DNA of 64,000 nucleotides, taken from positions 558,001 to 622,000 of the forward strand of contig NZ_CP075188.1 of NCBI RefSeq assembly GCF_020510525.1, written 5' to 3'. Position numbers and translations under genes: made by a program. The stretch is from Quatrionicoccus australiensis (GTDB lineage: Bacteria > Pseudomonadota > Gammaproteobacteria > Burkholderiales > Rhodocyclaceae). The notes under the pieces were generated by a model. The model saw nothing but the letters and a program-made list of their open reading frames with translations. It searched no databases and was not told where the DNA came from. Below, piece after piece: positions 43,384-53,017 of this stretch. Position 1 is the stretch's first letter. Each line of letters begins with the position of its first letter.

Positions 43384-43524
43384 GCGGTGGAAAAATTTTT
43401 TCAGCGGGGCTTTGCGTCAGGGGGTTTCTGATCGCACCATGATCAATCCGGATGGCTGTCGTAGCGGCCGCGTCGGAAAAGGCGGGGGCTGACGCGGCCC
43501 CATGGCTGGTTTGCGGCACGCCAT

Positions 43525-43553
43525 AAAAGAAAAGCCCGCCGATTGGCGGGCTT
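43525..43553 (-). terminator. Intrinsic terminator of the OsmC gene
   Basis: The stem AAGCCCGCC / GGCGGGCTT is followed on the minus strand by TTCTTTT. Confidence 0.85.
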
Positions 43554-43591
43554 GGCGACGGCTTGCGGGCTGCCGGCAGGCAGCCTGACGA

Positions 43592-43969
43592 TCAGACTTC
43601 GGCGACCTGGAAGTCGATGTTCGGACCGTCCTGAACAACTTCCTTGACAGCACAATGTGTAATGCTCTCGAGCACGGCGGCTTTTTGCTCGGCGGTGAAG
43701 CCTTCCGGGAAGCGGACGTCCGTCTTGAATTTCGCCAGCGAGAGCGGACCCTGAGTACCGGCGAAGGGCTTGCAGTTGATCTCGATGCCGGCGGCGGAAA
43801 TGCCCAAACCCTTGCAGGCTTTCTTGGCAAAAACGGCGGCGCAGGCGGCAAGCGAGGCGTAGAAGGCTTCCAGCGGGTTCATCAGCGAGCCGTCGAGCGA
43901 ATAGCTGGCTTCGTACTTGCTGGTGGTGACTTTGATGAGCGGGGTGCTGTCGACAACGGTGGCGTACAT
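43592..43969 (-). CDS. OsmC/Ohr-family protein
   Basis: A 125-residue protein from ATG 43969, with a GGAAG ribosome site upstream. The family layout is visible, with GSLMNPLEAFYASLAACAAVFAKKACKGLG in the central helix and THCAVKEVV near the end. The two redox cysteines needed for peroxide reduction are present (AACAAV and THCAVK). The exact subclass (OsmC versus YhfA-like) is not certain. Confidence 0.85.
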   Translation of the reverse strand: MYATVVDSTPLIKVTTSKYEASYSLDGSLMNPLEAFYASLAACAAVFAKKACKGLGISAAGIEINCKPFAGTQGPLSLAKFKTDVRFPEGFTAEQKAAVLESITHCAVKEVVQDGPNIDFQVAEV

Positions 43970-44061
43970 GCTGATCTTCCTTGATGTTGGTTTTCTGGTT
44001 CTGGCGGGTGATCTGGCGATCACGACGTCACAATATAATAAACCGCTAATATGTTTGGCGC

Positions 44062-44094
44062 AAAAAAAGACCGTCGGCAGTTGCCGGCGGTCTT
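44062..44094 (-). terminator. Intrinsic terminator of argH
   Basis: The stem AAAGACCGCCGGCA / TGCCGACGGTCTTT (one mismatch) is followed on the minus strand by a long T run, 20 bp after the argH stop. Confidence 0.88.
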
Positions 44095-44113
44095 TGCGTC
44101 TGCTGGCGGAAAA

Positions 44114-45502
44114 TCAGGCCAGACGGGCGCGGGCGCGGGCGATGGCGGCCCGGACCTGGTTCGGGGCGGTGCCGCCGATATGGTTGCGCGAGGCGAGCGA
44201 GCCCTCAACGGTCAACACGGCAAAAACGTCATTTTCCACCTGCGGGCAGAAGGCGCGCAGTTCTTCCAGGCTCAGTTGCGGCAGGTCGACGCCCTTCTGT
44301 TCGGCGGCCTTGACGGCGTGGCCGACGGCTTCGTGCGCGTCGCGGAAGGGCAGGCCCTTCTTGACCAGGTAGTCGGCGAGGTCGGTGGCGGTGGCAAAGC
44401 CCTGGGTCAGCGCGGCCTGCATGTTCTCGGCACGCACCGTGATGCCACCGGCCATGTCGGCGAAGATGCGCAGCGTGTCGGTGACGGTGTCGACGGCGTC
44501 GAACAGCGGCTCCTTATCTTCCTGGTTGTCCTTGTTGTAGGCCAGCGGCTGCGACTTCATCAGGGTCAGCAGGCTCATCAGCTGGCCATAGACGCGGCCG
44601 GTCTTGCCGCGCGCCAGTTCCGGCACGTCCGGATTCTTTTTCTGCGGCATGATCGACGAGCCGGTGCAGAAGCGGTCGGCGATCTGGATGAAGCCGACGC
44701 GCGGGCTCATCCACATCACCAGTTCTTCCGACAGGCGGCTGATGTGCATCATCAGCAGGGCGCAGGCCGAGGTGAATTCGATGGCGAAATCGCGATCCGA
44801 CACGGCATCCAGCGAGTTCTCGCAGACGCCTTCGAAGCCCAGCTGTTCGGCGACATATTCGCGGTCGATCGGGTAGGTCGTGCCGGCCAGTGCGGCAGCG
44901 CCGAGCGGCAGGCGGGCGACGCGCTTGCGGCAGTCGGCGTAGCGCTCGGCATCGCGGCCGAACATCTCGAAATAGGCCAGCATGTGGTGGCCGAAGGTCA
45001 CCGGCTGGGCGACCTGCAGGTGCGTGAAGCCAGGCATCGGCGTTGCTGCTTCCTTCTCGGCCAGATCGACCAGGGCCGAGCGGAAGGCCTTGATCAGGAC
45101 CAGGATGTCGTCGATCGAGTCACGCAGGTAGAGGCGGATGTCGGTGGCGACCTGGTCGTTGCGCGAACGGCCGGTGTGCAGGCGCTTGCCGGCATCGCCG
45201 ACGAGGGCGGTGAGGCGCTTCTCTATATTCAGATGCACGTCTTCGAGATCGAGCGACCATTCAAACTTGCCCGATTCGATTTCCTCGGTGACGATCGCCA
45301 TGCCGCGCTCGATGTCGGCCAGGTCGGCGGCGGCGATGATGCCCTGCTTGGCCAGCATGCGGGCGTGCGCCAGCGAGCCGCGGATGTCCTGACGCCACAT
45401 GCGCTGGTCGAAGTCGACGGAAGCGGTATAGCGTTTGACGAGATCGGAAACCGGTTCGGAGAAACGGCCGGCCCAGGTGTATTGCGTGGCGTTGGAAGTC
45501 AT
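44114..45502 (-). CDS. argH: Argininosuccinate lyase
   Basis: A 462-residue enzyme for the last step of arginine synthesis (argininosuccinate to arginine and fumarate). It belongs to the fumarase/aspartase superfamily, with signature [20 protein letters not shown] and the [17 protein letters not shown] segment. It is divergent from the AlgZ-like gene, a neighbour relation also known in Pseudomonas. Confidence 0.97.
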   Translation of the reverse strand: MTSNATQYTWAGRFSEPVSDLVKRYTASVDFDQRMWRQDIRGSLAHARMLAKQGIIAAADLADIERGMAIVTEEIESGKFEWSLDLEDVHLNIEKRLTALVGDAGKRLHTGRSRNDQVATDIRLYLRDSIDDILVLIKAFRSALVDLAEKEAATPMPGFTHLQVAQPVTFGHHMLAYFEMFGRDAERYADCRKRVARLPLGAAALAGTTYPIDREYVAEQLGFEGVCENSLDAVSDRDFAIEFTSACALLMMHISRLSEELVMWMSPRVGFIQIADRFCTGSSIMPQKKNPDVPELARGKTGRVYGQLMSLLTLMKSQPLAYNKDNQEDKEPLFDAVDTVTDTLRIFADMAGGITVRAENMQAALTQGFATATDLADYLVKKGLPFRDAHEAVGHAVKAAEQKGVDLPQLSLEELRAFCPQVENDVFAVLTVEGSLASRNHIGGTAPNQVRAAIARARARLA

Positions 45503-45547
45503 GTCTTTGGTCTAGAATCGGGAAATCAGGCGCAAATTGCACAGAGA

Positions 45548-46561
45548 ATGACAAGTATACGGCACTTTCCCGCGACTCACCCCCTGCCCGACTGGCGCAA
45601 TTTCGGGGTCATGTTGCGCGTGCTGCTCGGCATCAATGGCCTGGCGCTGCTCGCCGCGCTCGTCATGGCGCCCGATATCGCCGGCTGGCCGGGGCGTTTC
45701 ATCGAACTGACGGCGGTCGTCGAGCCCTTGCTGCTGATCGGCCTGGCTTCGCTTGCCTTCCTGCGCGATGTGCTCTGGCGCCTGCCGCTACGGCTCGGGC
45801 AGTTTCTCGTTTTGGCCCTGGTCGGCGGGTTGACCGGTGGGCTGTTCATTTACTGGCAGTCATTGATGCTCAGCGAAGGCGGCAGTCCGGGCCGCGCCAT
45901 CCTGCTCGCGCTGGCCGCCACGGCGCTGTTGCTGCTCTATTTCGAGCTGCGCGCCCGCGCCTTTTCGCCGGCGCAGAGCGAAGCCCGGCTGGCGGCGCTG
46001 AATGCGCGCATCCGGCCGCATTTCCTGTTCAACTCGCTGAATGCCGTGCTGTCGCTGATCCGCGCCCGGCCGCAGCAGGCCGAGGCCGCGCTGGAGTCCC
46101 TGTCCGACCTGTTCCGTGCCGCGATGCGCGATCCCGGCGAACTGGTCAGCCTGGCCGACGAAATCGCCCTCGGCAAGCAATACCTCGAACTCGAATATCT
46201 GCGCCTGGGCGAGCGCCTGGCGGTCGACTGGCAAATCGGGGCGGTTTCCATGGCCTTGCCGATTCCGCCGCTGATGCTGCAGCCCTTGCTGGAAAATGCC
46301 GTCTACCACGGCATCGAGCCGGCACCGGAAGGCGGCACGGTACGCATAGGGCTGGCGCAGCGCGGCGACGAATTGCACATCAGCATTGCCAACCCGACCG
46401 TCGGTCAGACCGCGCACGCCGCCGGCAACCACATGGCGCTGGCCAATATCCGCGAACGCCTGGCCTTGTATTACGATCTTGAGGCCCGTCTCGAAATCGA
46501 AACCGGCGATCACCGCTACGAGGTTCGCATCGTCCTGCCATGCCGTCAGAAAATCCGCTGA
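45548..46561 (+). CDS. LytS/AlgZ-type sensor histidine kinase
   Basis: A 337-residue membrane kinase from ATG 45548. About four hydrophobic segments (residues 20-140) precede a His_kinase domain with the phospho-acceptor His in ARIRPHFLFNSLNAVLSL. The ATPase N-box is LLENAVYHGIEP, and the G-box is reduced (ANIRERLALYY). Together with the next gene it resembles the AlgZ/AlgR (FimS) pair that controls virulence and surface functions in Pseudomonas. It overlaps that gene by 22 bp. Confidence 0.88.
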   Translation: MTSIRHFPATHPLPDWRNFGVMLRVLLGINGLALLAALVMAPDIAGWPGRFIELTAVVEPLLLIGLASLAFLRDVLWRLPLRLGQFLVLALVGGLTGGLFIYWQSLMLSEGGSPGRAILLALAATALLLLYFELRARAFSPAQSEARLAALNARIRPHFLFNSLNAVLSLIRARPQQAEAALESLSDLFRAAMRDPGELVSLADEIALGKQYLELEYLRLGERLAVDWQIGAVSMALPIPPLMLQPLLENAVYHGIEPAPEGGTVRIGLAQRGDELHISIANPTVGQTAHAAGNHMALANIRERLALYYDLEARLEIETGDHRYEVRIVLPCRQKIR

Positions 46562-47319
46562 AAATCCTCATCGTCGATGACGAGCCGCTGGCCCGCGCCC
46601 GCCTGCGCGAGCTGCTCGGCGACATTGCCGTCCAGTTGCCGAGCGCGGTGGTCGGCGAAGCGGTCAACGGTCTCGCCGCCCTCGATTTCCTGCGCGAGAA
46701 CCCGGTCGACGTCGTGCTCGCCGACATCCGCATGCCGGGCATGGATGGCATCGAGCTGGCCGGCCATCTCGGCGCCCTGGCCAAACCGCCGGCCATCATC
46801 TTCACCACCGCCTACGACAACTACGCGGTGCAGGCCTTCGATCTCAACGCCGTCGATTACCTGTTGAAGCCGGTGCGCGCGCAACGCCTGCTTACCGCGC
46901 TGCACAAGGTCGCCGCCGCACCGCCGCTCAACCCCGAATTGCTCGGCAGCATCGGCCAGGCCGTGCGCGGCAGCGGCCGCACCCATCTTTCCTGCCAGGA
47001 GCGCGGCCGCCTGCTGCTGGTGCCGGTCGCCGAAGTGCTCTACTTCAAGGCCGATCTGAAATACGTCACGGCGCGCACGATCGAGCGTGAATACCTGCTC
47101 GACGAGGCGCTGACCCATCTCGAAAACGAATACGCCGAGCGTTTCATCCGCCTGCACCGCGCCGTGCTGGTTGCCCGTTCGGCGCTGGCCGGTTTTGAAA
47201 AAGCGGCCGGCGACGATGCCGAAGCCTACGGCTGGGCCTTGCTGCGCGGCGTGCCGGAGAAGCTGCCGGTCAGCCGCCGGCAATGGGCGCCGGCCAAGGC
47301 GCTGGTCAAGAGCGCCTGA
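46540..47319 (+). CDS. LytR/AlgR-type response regulator
   Basis: A 259-residue regulator. The receiver has ILIVDDEPLARARLREL and Asp in VVLADIRMPGMDG, with Lys in YLLKPVR. A LytTR DNA-binding domain (about 155-255) has GRLLLVPVAEVLYFKADLKYVTA and FIRLHRAVLVARSAL. It is the partner of the upstream kinase. In several relatives the next gene is hemC; here it is 12 kb away. Confidence 0.9.
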   Translation: MPSENPLKILIVDDEPLARARLRELLGDIAVQLPSAVVGEAVNGLAALDFLRENPVDVVLADIRMPGMDGIELAGHLGALAKPPAIIFTTAYDNYAVQAFDLNAVDYLLKPVRAQRLLTALHKVAAAPPLNPELLGSIGQAVRGSGRTHLSCQERGRLLLVPVAEVLYFKADLKYVTARTIEREYLLDEALTHLENEYAERFIRLHRAVLVARSALAGFEKAAGDDAEAYGWALLRGVPEKLPVSRRQWAPAKALVKSA

Positions 47320-47347
47320 TCACACTTAACGAAAGCGAGCGCCTGCC

Positions 47348-47866
47348 ATGCTCCCGATTTGCCCCCATTGCGGTCATGCCCGCACCGCCAATGCCGAGGT
47401 GCCCGACTGGCAGTGTCCGGCTTGTGGCAAGGCCTACGCCAAGGTCGACGCGCACCTGTCTCCGGCTGAGCGCCGTCAGTACGGCCGCATCGAGGTGCCG
47501 GAAAACCGGGGCGGCGGTAGCAAATGGCTGCTCTTGCTGCTGGTTTTCGGTGCGCTGCTGTGGTTCACCCGTCCGCTCTGGCAGGCACGGGTCAAACCGC
47601 CGGAGCCGGTCGTTGCCATCGGCCAACCCGCGGTGCATCTCTATGCCACCGACTGGTGCGGCTATTGCAAGGCGAGCCGCGAGTTCTTCCACACCAACGG
47701 CATCCGCTATACCGAGCACGACATCGAAAAAAGCACGGAAGCGCTCAACACGCATCGCAAGCTGGGCGGTAACGGCGTGCCGCTGATCGTCGTCGGCGAC
47801 GAGGTGGTCAATGGCTACAACGAAGACCACCTGCGCCAGTTGTTGCGGCCCTGGATCAGGGGCTGA
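47348..47866 (+). CDS. Zinc-ribbon, membrane-anchored glutaredoxin-like protein
   Basis: A 172-residue protein. A zinc ribbon lies at residues 5-27 (CPHCG ... CPACG). One TM helix follows at about 59-73 (WLLLLLVFGALLWF). A glutaredoxin domain occupies about 90-172, with the dithiol motif WCGYCKASREFF and GGNGVPLIVVGDEVVNGYN. With positives before the helix, the redox domain is probably periplasmic, though topology is uncertain. The substrate is unknown. Confidence 0.85.
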   Translation: MLPICPHCGHARTANAEVPDWQCPACGKAYAKVDAHLSPAERRQYGRIEVPENRGGGSKWLLLLLVFGALLWFTRPLWQARVKPPEPVVAIGQPAVHLYATDWCGYCKASREFFHTNGIRYTEHDIEKSTEALNTHRKLGGNGVPLIVVGDEVVNGYNEDHLRQLLRPWIRG

Positions 47867-47890
47867 ACGCAGGCGGCGCCTGACGGTGAA

Positions 47891-47923
47891 CCGCGGAAAA
47901 CAGGCGATTTCCGGCAGTTGACC
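47891..47923 (-). repeat. Intergenic copy of the GGTCRAC / A-T tract motif
   Basis: Read on the minus strand GGTCAACTGCCGG is followed by AAA, TCGCCTG and TTTTCCGCGG. It lies between the glutaredoxin and ankyrin genes, outside any CDS. Confidence 0.5.
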
Positions 47924-48071
47924 GCTGGCCGGGGGCGCCGTGCCCCGACTTTGGCGACAGGGCGGGCCGGCCCGTCGGCGATTCCGGAATAACTTGTTGT
48001 AAAACAATTTTTTCCCGATTCTTCGGTCGCATAATGCCCTTCCCCTGATGACTTGCTGGATCTTCTGCATC

Positions 48072-48569
48072 ATGCAAAGCGCAAACTCCCTGTTGTCCCT
48101 GTGTCTCGCTGTTTCCCTGCTTTTCTCCGGACCGCTGGCCGCCGGCGAATTGCAGGCCAGTTCGGCCGACCAGCCGATCCACGACGCGGCGCGCGCCGGT
48201 TCTGGCCAGGCGGTCAGCGCCCTGCTCAAGGCCCAGCCGGCCAGCCGCGACGCGCGTACCGCCGTGGGTTCGACGCCCTTGCACCTGGCAGCGACCAATC
48301 CCGATCTCGGTGCCATCAAGGCGCTGATCGCGGCCGGCGCCGATTGCAATTCGCGCGATCTCGACGGCCTGACCCCGCTGCACATGGCGGCCTATACGCA
48401 GAACGCGCGCCAGGCCCGGTTGCTGCTCGAATGCGGCGCCGACCCCTATGCCAAGACCAATGCCGGGCGCGATCCGACCTCGATGGCGCGCAAGACGATG
48501 TCGAACGAAGTGGCCGGTGTCATTTCGCTGTGGCTGCTCAAGGGCTGCGTTGCCGGCAAGCCGTGCTGA
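48072..48569 (+). CDS. Exported ankyrin-repeat protein
   Basis: A 165-residue protein from ATG 48072, which gives a signal peptide (MQSANSLLSLCLAVSLLFSGPLAAGE). ATG 48048 would add eight residues. Three to four ankyrin repeats follow, for example GSTPLHLAATNPDLGAIKALIAAGADCNSRD and GLTPLHMAAYTQNARQARLLLECGADP. Exported ankyrin proteins can protect periplasmic enzymes such as catalase. No catalase is nearby, so the partner is unknown. Confidence 0.82.
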   Translation: MQSANSLLSLCLAVSLLFSGPLAAGELQASSADQPIHDAARAGSGQAVSALLKAQPASRDARTAVGSTPLHLAATNPDLGAIKALIAAGADCNSRDLDGLTPLHMAAYTQNARQARLLLECGADPYAKTNAGRDPTSMARKTMSNEVAGVISLWLLKGCVAGKPC

Positions 48570-48570
48570 G

Positions 48571-49077
48571 ATGAACATGCTGCTCCGACTCTGCCTTGCC
48601 CTCGGCCTGTGTGCCGCCTTGCCCGCGCTCGCCGCCGATCCGGTCGACCGTCCGGAAATCGAGATTTTCATGCCTTCGCCCTGCCTGGCCTGCATCGACT
48701 GGGGCGCCTACCTGGCCGATAACGGTTTCCGCGTCAGCTACAAGGAGACGGCCGACATGGCTGCGGTCAAGAAACGCTGGCGCGTGCCGGCGGCGTTGCA
48801 ATCGACGCATACGGCGGTGGTCGCCGGCTATTTCGTCGAAGGCCACGCGCATGCCGAGGATATCCAGGAACTGCTGCGCGAGCGGCCCAAGGCGCGTGGC
48901 ATCACGGTGCCGGGCTGGCCGCGCGGTGCGCCCGGGCGCGAACTGTCGAATCCGACCTGCGAAACGGCGTGCACGACGCTGGACAACACCACTGGCGAGC
49001 GCGAAGTGCGCCGCGATCTCTACGAAACCCTGCTCGTCAAGCCGGACGGCTCAACCCGTACCTGGGCCCGGCACTAG
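48571..49077 (+). CDS. DUF411-like exported protein
   Basis: A 168-residue protein with signal peptide MNMLLRLCLALGLCAALPALAAD. The mature part follows the DUF411 pattern: PSPCLACIDWGAYLADNGFRV, VKKRWRVPAALQSTHTAVVAGYFVEGHAHAEDIQELL and GITVPGWPRGAPGRE. The usual CGCC is CLAC and the usual SCHT is STHT, so metal-binding residues are reduced. DUF411 proteins are linked to copper handling. It carries a Cys pair near the end (CETACTTL). Confidence 0.75.
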   Translation: MNMLLRLCLALGLCAALPALAADPVDRPEIEIFMPSPCLACIDWGAYLADNGFRVSYKETADMAAVKKRWRVPAALQSTHTAVVAGYFVEGHAHAEDIQELLRERPKARGITVPGWPRGAPGRELSNPTCETACTTLDNTTGEREVRRDLYETLLVKPDGSTRTWARH

Positions 49078-49083
49078 CCGGCC

Positions 49084-50343
49084 CTACAGGCCGAGTTCGG
49101 CGAACATCGCGCTCGCCCAGCGCCGGTCTTCATCCTCGGCCTGCGGGAAGTGAGTCTGCTTGACCGTCTGCTGGATCAGGCCGTCGGCGCGGAAGCGGAA
49201 ATCGGTATCGATGCGGCTGATCTCGAGCGGGCTGACCCGGCGCACGACATAGCAACTGCTTGACGGCAGGCTCTTGCCCGGCACCTTGCCGGCGGCCCGC
49301 GTCGCAATCTCCTGTGCTGCGATGGCGCCCTGGCGCGCCGCGATCTGGCCGGTCTTCGGGTAGAAGCCGAACAGCGGCGAAGCCTTGTCCACCATGTCGC
49401 CGACCAGGAAGACGCGCTCGTCGCCGGGGACATGCAGATGCACCGGGTCCTGCGCCGCCCAGCCGCTCGTCTTGCCGTCCTTGCCTTGGCCGACCAGGCC
49501 GGCCTGCCAGGCAATGTCGGCGGTCTGTTGCGGCGGCGCGAGGATGGCGTCGGCGAAATCGATGGTCTCGAAATCGGTAGTCAGGCGTTTTTTGTAGGGG
49601 TCGAGCGTATTGATCCGCGCCTGCGGGAAATAGCTGATCTGCTCGCTGTAACTGTCGCGGAAGACGCGGTCGAAGGCGAGCGCCGGCTGGTTCGGGTCGA
49701 GCACCAGCAGGCGGCCCTTGATGCGCTTTTCCTTGAGCCACCAGGCAAGCATCACGGCGCGTTCGTAAGGCGCCGGCGGGCAGCGGTAGGGCATGGGCGG
49801 GATGGTCATCACCAGGTCGCCGCCCGTGAAGGTTTCCAGGCGCGCCTTGAGGCGCAGCAGTTCGTCGCCGCCGGTGAAGGCCGAACCGAAATGCTGGCGG
49901 GTATGGCTGGCGGCGGCAGCATCGTCGCCGAACCAGCTCGTGAAATCCTCGCGGATGCCGGCGGCGAGCACCAGCCAGTCGTAGTCGAGCGTCTCGGTGC
50001 GGGTGACGACCTGGCGCCGCGCGCGCTCGATGGCGATCACCTCGGCCTGCAGGAAGCGATAGCCGTGGCGGCTGGCGGCGGCCGCGTAGTCGTAGACCAG
50101 CGGCTCATTGCCGGCGAGGCCGACCAGCCAGCGGTTGGACAGCGGTAGCGAGCGGAACTCGGCGTTGCGCTCAAGCATGACGACTTCGAGGCCCGGCGCC
50201 AGCTGGCGCAATTGCCGGGCCGCGGCGAGGCCGCCCCAGCCGCCGCCGACGATGACGACGCGCCCGCTGCGGGCGCGCACCAGCGGCGTGGCGGCGAGGG
50301 CGCCGAGCGCGAGCCCGGCTTGCAGCAATTGGCGGCGTTGCAT
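49084..50343 (-). CDS. Flavocytochrome c sulfide dehydrogenase-like flavoprotein, Tat-exported
   Basis: A 419-residue FAD protein. The N-terminus MQRRQLLQAGLALGALAATPLVRA has a twin-arginine signal. The FAD loop VVIVGGGWGGLAAARQL follows. The FccB-type segment IPPMPYRCPPAPYERA includes the active-site Cys, and GDMVDKASPLFGFYPKTGQIAARQG is the second FAD contact. The family oxidises sulfide with a cytochrome c subunit. No such subunit is adjacent. It is followed 7 bp downstream on the same strand (upstream in transcription) by pepN. Confidence 0.8.
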   Translation of the reverse strand: MQRRQLLQAGLALGALAATPLVRARSGRVVIVGGGWGGLAAARQLRQLAPGLEVVMLERNAEFRSLPLSNRWLVGLAGNEPLVYDYAAAASRHGYRFLQAEVIAIERARRQVVTRTETLDYDWLVLAAGIREDFTSWFGDDAAAASHTRQHFGSAFTGGDELLRLKARLETFTGGDLVMTIPPMPYRCPPAPYERAVMLAWWLKEKRIKGRLLVLDPNQPALAFDRVFRDSYSEQISYFPQARINTLDPYKKRLTTDFETIDFADAILAPPQQTADIAWQAGLVGQGKDGKTSGWAAQDPVHLHVPGDERVFLVGDMVDKASPLFGFYPKTGQIAARQGAIAAQEIATRAAGKVPGKSLPSSSCYVVRRVSPLEISRIDTDFRFRADGLIQQTVKQTHFPQAEDEDRRWASAMFAELGL

Positions 50344-50350
50344 GCCGGGC

Positions 50351-52951
50351 TCAGCCGAGGGCGCGCGTGACCACTTCGAGCACGTCGCGCGACAGGCCGG
50401 CGTGATCGCGGATGCGTTCGAGCGCGGCGCGGGCGTGGGCCTGGCGGCCGGCGTCGAACTTCTTCCAGCGGTCGAAGCAGCGCGCCAGGCGCGAGGCAAC
50501 CTGCGGGTTGCGGTCGTGCAGGGCGATGACTTGGTCGGCGATGAAAGCGTAGCCGCTGCCGTCGGCGGCGTTGAAGCGGACAAGATTGGCGCCGAAAGCG
50601 CGGATCAGCGCGTAGATCTTGTTCGGATTGCCGGCGTCGAAGGCCGGATGTGCCGTCAGCGCCTTGACCGTGGCCAGCGTGTCGGGGCGGCGGCTGGTCG
50701 ATTGCGCCTGCAACCACTTGTCGACGACCAGCGCTTCGTCCTTCCACTTGGCGTAGAAGTCGGCGAGCGCCTGTTCGCGCTGCGGGCAGTCGGCGGCATT
50801 GACGTTGGCCAGCGCGGCGAGCGCGGCGAACTGGTCGGTCATGTTGTCAGCTGTCTTGAACTGCTGCAAGGCGAGCTGGCGGACGGACAGGGTGTCGAGT
50901 TCGAGCAGGTAGGACAGGCACAGGTTGCGCAGGGCGCGGCGGCCGGCCTGCTCGCTGCTCGGTGCGTAGGCTTCCTGTACGGTCAACCCGGCGTAGAGGC
51001 CGGAAAACTCGCCTTCGAGCTGTTCGGCGAGATGCCGGCGCAGGCCGTTGCGGGCGGCGTGCAGGGCGTCCGGATCGACGACCGTCATCAGTTCGGCGAG
51101 CGTCGTTTCGCCGGGCAGGGTCAGCGCTTCGGCGACGAAGGCGGCGCCGCGCTGGGCTTGCGTCTGGAGCAGCTTGCGCGCGGCATCGACGAAACTGGCC
51201 GGCCAGACCGGCTCCTGACCGGCGGCGATGGCCGCGGCGGCGTCGAGGATCAACTGCGTTGCCAGGCGCTGGCCGGCTTCCCAGGCATTGAACGGGTCGG
51301 ATTCGTGCGCCAGCAGCACGGTCAGCTGTTCCGGCGTGTAGTCGAAATCGAGATAGACCGGCGCCGAGAAGTCGCGCAGCAGCGACGGCACCGGCTCGGC
51401 GGTGATCTCGTTGAAGACGAAGGACTGCGTCGTCGCGGTGAGCTGCAGCAGGCGTTCGCTGCCCGGCAGCAGCGTGCCATCTTCGCTGAACAGCGCGACG
51501 CGGATCGGGATCAGATAAGGCGAGTCATCGCTGGCGCGCGGGTTGGCCTGCGTGCAGGTCAGCGTGTAGGTCTTGCTTTCGGCATCGAAAAAGCCGTCGA
51601 CCGTGACGCGCGGCGTGCCCGGTTGGCGGTACCAGCGCATGAACTGCGTGAAGTCGAAGCCGGAGGCGGCGGCCATCGCCGCGACGAAATCCTCGCAGGT
51701 CACGGCCTGGCCGTCGTGGCGGCGGAAGTATTCGTCCATGCCGGCGCGGAAGCCGTCGCGGCCGATCAGCGTCTGGATCATGCGGATGACTTCGGCGCCT
51801 TTTTCATAGACGGTCGCCGTGTAGAAATTATTGATTTCGACGAAGCTCTCGGGCCGGATCGGGTGCGCCATCGGGCCGGCATCTTCCGGGAACTGCCCGG
51901 CGCGCAGGCCGCGCACCTCGCGGATGCGGGCGGTCTGCCGGTTGTGCAGGTCGGCGCCGAATTCCTGGTCGCGGAAAACCGTCAAACCCTCCTTCAGCGA
52001 CAGCTGGAACCAGTCGCGGCAGGTGACGCGGTTGCCGGTCCAGTTGTGGAAATACTCGTGCGCGACGACGCGGTCGATATTCTCGAAGTCGACGTCGGTG
52101 GCAACATCGCTGCGCGCCAGCACATACTTCGTGTTGAAGATGTTGAGGCCCTTGTTCTCCATGGCGCCCATGTTGAAATCGCCGACCGCGACGATCATGT
52201 AATGGTCGAGATCGCATTCGAGGCCGAAGCGTTGCTCGTCCCACTGCATCGATTTCTTGAGCGCTTCCATCGCGTGCGGGCACTGGTCGAGCTTGCCCGG
52301 CTCGACGTAGATGGCGAGCTGCACGCTGCGACCGGAAGCCGTCTGGAAAGTGTCGAACAGGCCGTCGAGCTTGCCGGCGACGAGCGCGAACAGGTAGGCC
52401 GGCTTCCTGAACGGATCGGCCCATTTTGCCCAGTGGCGGCCGTCGGCTTCCTCGCCGCTGGCCACCGGGTTGCCGTTGGCGAGCAGGATCGGGTAAGTCG
52501 CCTTGTCGGCGTGCAGCGTGGCCGTGTAGGTGGACATCACGTCCGGGCGGTCGAGGAACCAGGTGATCCGGCGGAAACCCTGCGCCTCGCATTGCGTGAA
52601 ATAGCCGTCCTTGGAACGGTACATGCCGGACAGACGGGTGTTGCCGTCCGGCTTGATGCGCACGACCGTCTGCAGCGTGAAGCTGGCCGGCAGATCAGTA
52701 ATGGTCAAGGTGCTGGCTGTCGCGGAAAACGGCACTTCGGCACCGTCGACCGTGATGGCGATGGTTTCCAGTTCTTCGCCATCAAGCACCAACGGCTGCA
52801 CGACAACTGCCGGATTGCGGCGCATGGCCAGCGTGGCGGTGACGACGGTGCTGCCGGTTTCGATGCTGAAATCGAGGTCGACCGTGTCGACCAGGTAAGC
52901 GGGCGGGGTGTAGTCCTTGAGATAGACGGTCTGCGGGGTATCGGTTTTCAT
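50351..52951 (-). CDS. pepN: Aminopeptidase N (M1 family)
   Basis: An 866-residue metallopeptidase that removes N-terminal residues from peptides. The exopeptidase motif is GAMENKGL, and the zinc motif HEYFHNW is followed about 18 residues later by the third ligand Glu in LKEGLTVFRDQEF. Its length is close to the 870 residues of E. coli PepN. It is transcribed toward the sulfide-dehydrogenase-like gene. Confidence 0.97.
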   Translation of the reverse strand: MKTDTPQTVYLKDYTPPAYLVDTVDLDFSIETGSTVVTATLAMRRNPAVVVQPLVLDGEELETIAITVDGAEVPFSATASTLTITDLPASFTLQTVVRIKPDGNTRLSGMYRSKDGYFTQCEAQGFRRITWFLDRPDVMSTYTATLHADKATYPILLANGNPVASGEEADGRHWAKWADPFRKPAYLFALVAGKLDGLFDTFQTASGRSVQLAIYVEPGKLDQCPHAMEALKKSMQWDEQRFGLECDLDHYMIVAVGDFNMGAMENKGLNIFNTKYVLARSDVATDVDFENIDRVVAHEYFHNWTGNRVTCRDWFQLSLKEGLTVFRDQEFGADLHNRQTARIREVRGLRAGQFPEDAGPMAHPIRPESFVEINNFYTATVYEKGAEVIRMIQTLIGRDGFRAGMDEYFRRHDGQAVTCEDFVAAMAAASGFDFTQFMRWYRQPGTPRVTVDGFFDAESKTYTLTCTQANPRASDDSPYLIPIRVALFSEDGTLLPGSERLLQLTATTQSFVFNEITAEPVPSLLRDFSAPVYLDFDYTPEQLTVLLAHESDPFNAWEAGQRLATQLILDAAAAIAAGQEPVWPASFVDAARKLLQTQAQRGAAFVAEALTLPGETTLAELMTVVDPDALHAARNGLRRHLAEQLEGEFSGLYAGLTVQEAYAPSSEQAGRRALRNLCLSYLLELDTLSVRQLALQQFKTADNMTDQFAALAALANVNAADCPQREQALADFYAKWKDEALVVDKWLQAQSTSRRPDTLATVKALTAHPAFDAGNPNKIYALIRAFGANLVRFNAADGSGYAFIADQVIALHDRNPQVASRLARCFDRWKKFDAGRQAHARAALERIRDHAGLSRDVLEVVTRALG

Positions 52952-53017
52952 GGTTTGACGCTGCGGGGGACGAGAACGCCCGATGATACGTCAAGCCGCC
53001 GCTGCCTGCCCCAATGC

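Larger units (their letters stand above)
43254..43591. promoter_or_regulatory. AT-rich upstream region of the che operon
   Basis: A 338-bp gap. 43262-43335 is strongly AT-rich and contains the palindromes described separately. A hairpin lies at 43357-43383 and an OsmC terminator at 43525-43553. Between 43384 and 43524 I see no gene or further signal. Confidence 0.6.
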
